Shown here: positions 58,217 through 64,000 of the stretch, in pieces
Position numbering within the stretch: position 1 is the first letter of the stretch
How the letters are laid out: each line of letters starts with the position of its first letter
NCBI GenBank assembly: GCA_026400435.1
Contig: JAPLOZ010000045.1
Span: forward strand, 1 to 64,000
DNA: 64,000 nucleotides
Direction: 5' to 3'
Source: Hyphomicrobiales bacterium
GTDB lineage: Bacteria > Pseudomonadota > Alphaproteobacteria > Rhizobiales > Rhizobiaceae
Notes under the pieces: model-generated
What the model was told of the DNA's origin: nothing
Seen by the model: the letters and a program-made list of their open reading frames with translations, nothing else
Databases searched by the model: none
Position numbers and translations under genes: made by a program

Positions 58217-60892
58217 TTACGCGGCCTCGTCAGAGATCAATTCGCCGCGCGAGAATTTCAGGACGCGGTTGAACATGGATGCCTGGGATTCCGTCGAGGT
58301 GATCCAGAGCACGCCAAATCCCTGGTCCTTGGATGTTGCAATGTCGAGAATGCCTCGGACAACCTTTTCGACGGTGCGGTTGTCCAGCGCGTTGAGGCCG
58401 CGATTGACGATGAGGAACTGTGGATGCCTCAGGAGCACGCGCGCTAGTCCAAGTTGCTGGCGCTGTGACAGGGACAGTCTGCGGCCGCCCGACCCGATCT
58501 CGTACTTGAGACCGCGCTCGAGCACGGCATAGGACAATCCGAGTTCCTCCAGAATGGCGCGAAGAAGCGCGCTCACGCGATCGACGGCGCCGGCGCGGCT
58601 GTCGACGATACGCCCGAACAGGATGTTGTCCTGAAGCGACGCAAATGGATTGATCTCGTCGGGATCATGGAACGAGAATTCCGAAGCGAGATGCGGCGGA
58701 AGATTTTGGCGAAACTTCATGCGGGCGCCGACGATCGCGTCACGCAGCGCGTCGTTCATCAGATCCAACCGGTGCCGAGGCTCGCTGTAGCTCAATGCAA
58801 CGCGGACGAATTTCTGCCGGTCGGGCACCGTAACGTCGGCAAACGCAATGCCTTCGGTACGCCCGAGCGAGGCGCTGTAGTCAGGCAGCTTGGTCGGATC
58901 GATGAGGTCGAGTCGTTCGAGAATCTTGATATTGTCGGAGACTTCGCCAAACAGATCGACGATCACGGCCGAGGCCTCGCGGCCCAGGCCGTAGAGCTGC
59001 TGGTCAAGGCCATCCATCGCCAGGAGTTGCCAGAGCGGCGAGTCCGAAGGAAACTCGTTGGGCAGCATCTCGGCCGAGGAAACTGCTCCGAATACGATAT
59101 TCTGGAACAGCGTAAGCTGTGAATTGAACTGCGTGACGACGAACGGCTCGACGTCGGCGGCGTTGTCGCCCTTCTTGATGCGTTCGAGGAACATCCGGCG
59201 GGCGTTGAGGAACATTTCCTCGCCGTCACCGGAGGTCGCGTCGGACAGCTTGGTGCGCAGGCCGAAAGCGTAAAAATCCTCTTCCAGATTAACCAGGGCC
59301 AACACCTGCGTTATGCGGCTCGCGAGTTCTTCGTGGCTGGCGGCGCCGGTTGCCTCGTAGTCGATCCAGTCGGCATGCCGGTCGAACGGCGGGTTCCCGG
59401 AAGCGGCGGCCTCCTTGATGATCAGAGGCGTCATGGCCGCATCGGCGGGGGCCGGCCTGAACGGAGCGTGGCGAAGGCCGCTCAGAAGTGCATCGCGCGC
59501 CGTACCGTGCGCAAAAAATGGTTCCGGGCCGACATAGCCGATACGCCGGCCGGTATGCCATTCGGGAAGCGACGAAAGTGGCGTCGGGCCAACGGAAATC
59601 GAACCGCCGGACGGCGCGATCAGACGCGCGATCAGTTCGCCGACAACTTCGGCTCCGTCGCCAGCCGCGCCGATCGCGATCACCTCTTCGTCGAGTCCGA
59701 TGGTCAGGTCCAGGCCCGAAAGCAAAGGTCTGCCGGACTCGTCCGTCGCCGCGACCTGGTGAAACGTGAATGCCCCCGCCAGCGGCGGGACGCGCGTGGC
59801 CTGAAGCTCCTGGGCGATCGGCGGCGCGAGCGGCGTCACGTCGAAAGCATTCACCACCTGCAGATATTTCACCTGCACGTCGAGACGCTGGTAATCCCAG
59901 TCGATCAGTTCCTTGATCGGACCGGGAAGGTCCTTGTACGCGGCTATGACGGCGACAAGCTGACCGATGTCGAGATTGCCGCGGATCGCCAGTATGCCGC
60001 CGCCGAGATAGAACACGAAGGGCGTGAACTGGGCGAGGAAGTTGTTGATGAATTTCACCAGGAACTTCCACTGGTAAAAATCGAAGCGGATGAAGAAGAT
60101 CCGCGCCAGCCGATCCGAAATGTCGGAACGTTCGAAATTGGTGCTGTCGTTGAGGCGGATGTCGATCGCGCCGTCGACAATCTCGCTGACCCGTCCGGAC
60201 AGATCGCGTGCCGTGAGCTGACGCTGTAGGGCGAGCGCACGAAGGCGCGAGCGCAGTTTGGGGATAAGAAGCGTCTGGACCATCAGGATCGCAAGCGTCA
60301 CCAAGCCGAGCGCCCAGCTCTGCAACATGATGAAAAGAAGCGCGGACAGCGCCTGGCCCACCAGGAAGGCCGGCGTTGCAAAAGCCTCGCCTATGAAGCC
60401 GCCGAGCGGATCGACCTCGTCCTTGATCATCGTGGCGATTTCGGAACTGCGCACGCGGCGGTATTGCGGGAACGGAAAGCGCAGAACCCTGTCCACCAGT
60501 TGATAGCGCAGACGGCGAAGCATGCGTTCGCCCAGGCGGCCCTTGTAGGTATTGATGTAGAGCTTGAACGCGCCATTGACGATCACGTAGCCCAGAAACG
60601 CCAGCGACAGCGCGATGAGAGCGCCCATGCGGCCGAGTTCGAAGCCGCCAAACAGCGTGAAAGTCTGATCGCCGAACGGATTGCCTATCTGGATGGGAAG
60701 AACCAGCTGTGTCGCATCGGGGGACTCGAAGCCCCTGCCCTGGATCGGTCCGTTGACTATCAGCTTGGGAATGTTGAACGCCAGGAAAAAGGTCGGCATC
60801 GACAGAATGACTACGATGATAATCCAGACCTGCTGGGGCTTTGAGTGGCTCCAGATATATTTGAAGAGGTTTCGTTCCATTCTGTCGTTCAT
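58217..60892 (-). CDS. ABC-exporter-like protein with degenerate, insertion-bearing NBD
   Basis: An 891-residue protein. Residues 1-330 look like a six-helix ABC exporter membrane domain. The region 370-891 is an NBD relic split by about 280 extra residues (roughly 480-750). Walker A is GAAGDGAE (408-415), lacking the Lys and Thr/Ser. The Q-loop Gln is absent (YVGPEP). The signature is LSLSQ (806-810). Walker B reads FLIVNRGLNALD, so Asp and Glu are replaced by N830 and R831. The H-loop His is replaced (ITST, 864-867). The fold appears kept but ATP hydrolysis is very unlikely. The insertion repeats NBD-like pieces near 591-604 and 748-762. It heads the cyclic-nucleotide operon. Confidence 0.85.
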   Translation of the reverse strand: MNDRMERNLFKYIWSHSKPQQVWIIIVVILSMPTFFLAFNIPKLIVNGPIQGRGFESPDATQLVLPIQIGNPFGDQTFTLFGGFELGRMGALIALSLAFLGYVIVNGAFKLYINTYKGRLGERMLRRLRYQLVDRVLRFPFPQYRRVRSSEIATMIKDEVDPLGGFIGEAFATPAFLVGQALSALLFIMLQSWALGLVTLAILMVQTLLIPKLRSRLRALALQRQLTARDLSGRVSEIVDGAIDIRLNDSTNFERSDISDRLARIFFIRFDFYQWKFLVKFINNFLAQFTPFVFYLGGGILAIRGNLDIGQLVAVIAAYKDLPGPIKELIDWDYQRLDVQVKYLQVVNAFDVTPLAPPIAQELQATRVPPLAGAFTFHQVAATDESGRPLLSGLDLTIGLDEEVIAIGAAGDGAEVVGELIARLIAPSGGSISVGPTPLSSLPEWHTGRRIGYVGPEPFFAHGTARDALLSGLRHAPFRPAPADAAMTPLIIKEAAASGNPPFDRHADWIDYEATGAASHEELASRITQVLALVNLEEDFYAFGLRTKLSDATSGDGEEMFLNARRMFLERIKKGDNAADVEPFVVTQFNSQLTLFQNIVFGAVSSAEMLPNEFPSDSPLWQLLAMDGLDQQLYGLGREASAVIVDLFGEVSDNIKILERLDLIDPTKLPDYSASLGRTEGIAFADVTVPDRQKFVRVALSYSEPRHRLDLMNDALRDAIVGARMKFRQNLPPHLASEFSFHDPDEINPFASLQDNILFGRIVDSRAGAVDRVSALLRAILEELGLSYAVLERGLKYEIGSGGRRLSLSQRQQLGLARVLLRHPQFLIVNRGLNALDNRTVEKVVRGILDIATSKDQGFGVLWITSTESQASMFNRVLKFSRGELISDEAA

Positions 60893-60983
60893 ACGATTCC
60901 GTCCAGCTTGGAAGCAGGCAGTCTAACCGATTTTTGCCGCCTGTCCCGCAGCGCAAGCCATTGGCACCATGAAATCATGGGCG

Positions 60984-62153
60984 TCACTTGTAGGGATCCG
61001 CAGCGTCGCGCAGGCCATCGCCGAAGAAATTGAACGCCAGCACCACAAGAATAACCGGCACCACCGGCCAAAGCAGCCAAGGATACAGCGCCACGGCATT
61101 TATGTTCTGCGCCTCCGTGAGCAGCACGCCCCAACTGGTGATCGGCGCCCTCAAGCCAAGCCCGAGAAAGCTCAGCGTCGTTTCGCCGAGGATCATGCTT
61201 GGAATGGCGATCGTGGCCGTGGCGATCAGATGCGACGCGAAGCCGGGCACCAGGTGGCGAAACACGATACGCCCGCTGTTTGCGCCCATCACCTGCGCGG
61301 CCGAGACATAGTCTTCCTCGCGCAGCGCCAGGAGCTTCGAACGCACCGTTCGCGCCAGACCAGTCCAGTCCAGCAGGCCAAGGATAACGGTGATGCCGAA
61401 ATACACCACGATCGGCGACCAGGTGATGGGCAAGATGGCGGCGAGCGCCAGCCACAGCGGGATGGAAGGCAGCGACTGGATCACCTCGATCAGCCGCTGG
61501 CTGAGCACATCGAACAGGCCACCGTAGTAGCCGGCCATGCCCCCGATCACGATGCCGAGTACAAGACTGACCGAAACGCCGATCAGGCCAATCGTCAGCG
61601 AGATGCGCGCGCCGTAGATGATACGGCTCATCACGTCGCGTCCAAGCCGATCGGTTCCCATCAGGAAGAGCGTGCCCTTCTCGGCCGGGCACACGATGTG
61701 GAAGCTGGCTTCGAAGAGGCCCCAGAACCGATACTTGTCGCCGCTGCAGAAGAAGCGGAGCGGCTGAACCTTGTCGGGGTTCGGCGCATATTCCCGCTTC
61801 AGGTTGTCCATGTTGAGTTTGAAATCGAAGCCGTAAACGAACGGACCAACGAACGCCCCCTGGTGGAACAGGTGGATCGACTGCGGCGGCGCGTAGATGT
61901 GGCTCGAATTGCGCGTTTCCAGATTGTAGGGAGCCAGGATTTCCGAGATCAGGATCGACAGGTACAGCAGCCCGAGGAAAATCCCCGAAATGAGCGCAGG
62001 CTTGTGGCGGCGGAACTTCCACCACATCAGCCTCAGTTGCGAAGCCTCAAACAGCGCCTTCTGGGCGTCAGTGTATCGGTAAATCGCATCCGGATCGAAC
62101 GGCCTGTCCGAAACGGTGTGCGGCAGCCGTGTTGCGTTGGCCGGCAAGGTCAT
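60984..62153 (-). CDS. Oligopeptide-type ABC transporter permease (YejE-like)
   Basis: A 389-residue DppC/OppC-class permease. Membrane segments begin ALISGIFLGLLYLSILISEIL. A long periplasmic loop of about 100 residues precedes LFLMGTDRLGRDVMSRIIYGARISLTIGL, the diagnostic OppC motif, as in YejE. The EAA loop is DYVSAAQVMGANSGRIVFRHLVP. It overlaps the partner permease by four bases. Peptide or opine-like substrates are likely. Confidence 0.88.
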   Translation of the reverse strand: MTLPANATRLPHTVSDRPFDPDAIYRYTDAQKALFEASQLRLMWWKFRRHKPALISGIFLGLLYLSILISEILAPYNLETRNSSHIYAPPQSIHLFHQGAFVGPFVYGFDFKLNMDNLKREYAPNPDKVQPLRFFCSGDKYRFWGLFEASFHIVCPAEKGTLFLMGTDRLGRDVMSRIIYGARISLTIGLIGVSVSLVLGIVIGGMAGYYGGLFDVLSQRLIEVIQSLPSIPLWLALAAILPITWSPIVVYFGITVILGLLDWTGLARTVRSKLLALREEDYVSAAQVMGANSGRIVFRHLVPGFASHLIATATIAIPSMILGETTLSFLGLGLRAPITSWGVLLTEAQNINAVALYPWLLWPVVPVILVVLAFNFFGDGLRDAADPYK

Positions 62154-63148
62154 TTTCGCACTCCGCCGCCAAGCCGGATGCGCGGATCGAGGAACGCAAG
62201 CGCAATGTCGGAGATCAGCACGCCAACCACCGTCAGCAGCGACAGGAACATGAGGAACGAACCCGCCAGGTACATGTCCTGCCGCTGCAGCGCGGCGATC
62301 AACAGCGGTCCGGTCGTCTCAAGCGACAGAACGATCGCAACGACCTCGGCGCCGGATATGACGGCGGGGAGCAACGAGCCGATGTCGGAGATGAAGAAAT
62401 TGAGCGACATGCGCAGCGGATATTTGACCAGGGCCCTGAACGGATGGAGGCCCTTGGCGCGGGCGGTTGTCACATATTGCTTCTGCAGCTCGTCGAGCAG
62501 ATTTGCGCGGATGCGCCTTATCATGCCGGCCGTGCCCGACGTGCCGATGACGATTACGGGCACCCATATGTGATGGAGCACCGACATGAACTTTGCCCAG
62601 CTCATCGGCTGGTCGACCAGCGACGGGTCCACCAGCCCGCCAATGGACGTACCGAACCAGACATTGGCGAGATACATCAACACCAGCGCCAGAAGGAAAT
62701 TTGGCGTGGCCAGTCCGAGCAGACCGAGAAAGGTGAAGCCGTAGTCGCCCCAACTGTATTGTCGGGTCGCCGAATAGATGCCGATCGGAAAGGCGATCAG
62801 CCAGGTGAAGATGATTGTCGCCATGGAGACGACAATCGTCAGGAACAGCCTGTCCCCCACGACAGCGGTAACCGGCAGTTCGTATGCGAAGGAATAGCCG
62901 AAATCGCCGACAAACATGCCCCCGACCCACGAGAAGTAGCGTTCGACGGGGGACTTGTCGAAGCCGTATTCCTTGCGAAGGTACTCGATCCTCGCATTGT
63001 CCACGGACTCGCCCTGGGCCTTCAACTCGGCGATGTAGCTTTCGAGATAATCTCCCGGCGGCGCCTCGATGATGGCAAAGATCAACGCACTGGTGATCAC
63101 CAGCGTCGGGATCATCATCAGAATCCGCCGGAAGATGTAGTAAAACAT
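62150..63148 (-). CDS. Oligopeptide-type ABC transporter permease (YejB/DppB-like)
   Basis: A 332-residue permease with the usual N-terminal helix MFYYIFRRILMMIPTLVITSALIFAI and five further segments. A periplasmic loop of about 60 residues (YIAELKAQGESVDNARIEYL) follows, as in DppB-type proteins. The EAA region is YVTTARAKGLHPFRALVKYPL. It lies 110 bases downstream of the binding-protein gene, with a hairpin in the gap, and overlaps the second permease. Confidence 0.9.
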   Translation of the reverse strand: MFYYIFRRILMMIPTLVITSALIFAIIEAPPGDYLESYIAELKAQGESVDNARIEYLRKEYGFDKSPVERYFSWVGGMFVGDFGYSFAYELPVTAVVGDRLFLTIVVSMATIIFTWLIAFPIGIYSATRQYSWGDYGFTFLGLLGLATPNFLLALVLMYLANVWFGTSIGGLVDPSLVDQPMSWAKFMSVLHHIWVPVIVIGTSGTAGMIRRIRANLLDELQKQYVTTARAKGLHPFRALVKYPLRMSLNFFISDIGSLLPAVISGAEVVAIVLSLETTGPLLIAALQRQDMYLAGSFLMFLSLLTVVGVLISDIALAFLDPRIRLGGGVRK

Positions 63149-63194
63149 CGCCTAAGCCACGCCTTCGCTTGACCGGATCGACTGGATCCAGCCT

Positions 63195-63216
63195 GCCCCG
63201 CGAACGATCGCGGGGC
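63195..63216 (-). terminator. Intercistronic hairpin between binding-protein and permease genes
   Basis: GCCCCGCG and CGCGGGGC form a perfect 8-bp stem with a 6-base loop. No uridine run follows on the minus strand, so mRNA stabilization or partial attenuation is more likely than full termination. Confidence 0.45.
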
Positions 63217-63258
63217 GCCCCCTGTTGTCTGCGTTCCTACCTGCGGACGGCATCGTTC

Positions 63259-64000
63259 CTAGTCCATCCAGAAGGCGTCCATCTCGTACACTCCGAAATA
63301 CCCGTAAGGCTCGAAGCTCGAGATACCTTCAGCCGGCACGTTGTGCAGCTTGTTCGAGACCACAACCGGAACCAGCGTGGCCGTAACGATGCCGATGGAA
63401 AAGACCTGGTCGGCGTGGATGTCGAGGATTTCGTTCCAGATCTTGTGGCGGCTCTCCGAGTCCTGCGACACCAGCCATTGGTTGTAGAGATCAACCAGCT
63501 TCTGCGCCGCCGGGTCGTCGACCTTCTGTCCGGCCGTGCCCTGCGTGCTGATATAGGTTCCCCACATTGGCCACTGGAGCTGGTAGGGATCGCTCGGAAT
63601 GAACTCCTGCGGGCTGAACTCGGCGGTCGGCGCGCCGTTGTCGACACCAGCCCAGACCGACATGTTGGTTTCGCCCGCCGCGACACGGCTGCGGAAGATG
63701 TCGCGCTGGCTCGTGCGGGTCAGCAGCTTGATCCCGAGGTTCGCCCAATCGGCGGTCACCAGTTCCAGAACGTCCGCCTCCATCGAGTTCTCGCCGGTGC
63801 TTTCGACGATCAGATCGAGCGTGCGTCCGTCGGGCATGACGCGGGTGCCGCTCTCGTTGCGCTTCAGCCCAATTTCGTCGAGCAAGGCGTTGGCCTTGTC
63901 CGGATCGAACTCTGCGTAGGCGCTGCCCAGCTCGTCACGAAACAGCGAGCTTCCGGGCAGCACGGTGCTGGCGCCTTCCTTGGCGAGACCAGCAAACAGC
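63259..64000 (-). CDS. Oligopeptide ABC transporter substrate-binding protein, C-terminal part
   Basis: The gene runs off the window at base 64000. About 247 codons are present, from LFAGLAKEGASTVLPGSSLF to the C-terminus. The segment FDPDKANALLDEIGLKRNESGTRV is typical of family 5 solute-binding proteins, where the last lobe begins. It would deliver peptides or related compounds to the two permeases downstream. The ATPase gene is not in the window. Confidence 0.85.
   Translation of the reverse strand, partial: LFAGLAKEGASTVLPGSSLFRDELGSAYAEFDPDKANALLDEIGLKRNESGTRVMPDGRTLDLIVESTGENSMEADVLELVTADWANLGIKLLTRTSQRDIFRSRVAAGETNMSVWAGVDNGAPTAEFSPQEFIPSDPYQLQWPMWGTYISTQGTAGQKVDDPAAQKLVDLYNQWLVSQDSESRHKIWNEILDIHADQVFSIGIVTATLVPVVVSNKLHNVPAEGISSFEPYGYFGVYEMDAFWMD

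Overview
The window reads as a chromosomal segment of a Rhizobiales alphaproteobacterium, most likely Phyllobacteriaceae (Mesorhizobium/Aminobacter-like). The evidence is high GC, a gbpR-chvE-gguABC sugar locus, a Rhizobium-type glycerol ABC operon (glpR-D-S-T-P-Q-U-V-K), a MucR regulator, a BA14K protein and a GyrA with natural Ala at the quinolone-determining Ser site. No insertion sequence, integrase, phage gene or CRISPR array was seen. One tRNA (Lys, TTT) is present.

Layout: 1-5 kb holds glmS and glmU, a HigBA-like toxin-antitoxin pair whose toxin frame is broken, and ccdA. 5-11.5 kb is the ChvE/Ggu monosaccharide uptake operon with the divergent LysR regulator GbpR. 11.5-15 kb has a DUF707 protein, UDP-galactopyranose mutase, a glycosyltransferase-like gene and a 30-residue RiPP-precursor-like gene. 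15-17 kb holds MucR, a small secreted protein, tRNA-Lys and BA14K. 17-27.3 kb is the glycerol uptake and catabolism operon. 27.3-33 kb has a PLP decarboxylase and the four-gene Anbu cassette (ATP-grasp, alpha-E, transglutaminase, proteasome-like protease). 33-41 kb is housekeeping: tgt, queA, two cyclophilins, coaD, gyrA.

41-55.5 kb is accessory. MarC is followed by a tightly coupled PqqD-like / lasso-B2-like / HprK-like trio with no lasso cyclase. A formyltransferase and a surface-polysaccharide locus follow. The polysaccharide locus has two divergent arms: nucleotide-sugar dehydrogenase, epimerase, FkbM protein and lyase on the minus strand; four glycosyltransferases, a phosphatase and a deacetylase on the plus strand.

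55.5-60.9 kb is the most striking region. One minus-strand operon encodes an ABC-exporter-like protein whose nucleotide-binding domain has lost nearly every catalytic motif and carries a large insertion, then a cyclic-nucleotide-binding protein, an MBL-fold hydrolase and a membrane class III cyclase. I infer a self-contained cyclic-nucleotide circuit controlling a pseudo-ABC membrane protein. 61-64 kb is an oligopeptide-type ABC importer that runs off the window.

Starts were chosen by Shine-Dalgarno position and family length. Several genes appear to use TTG or GTG, and one probably uses CTG. All functional calls rest on motif recognition by eye; no database search was run.
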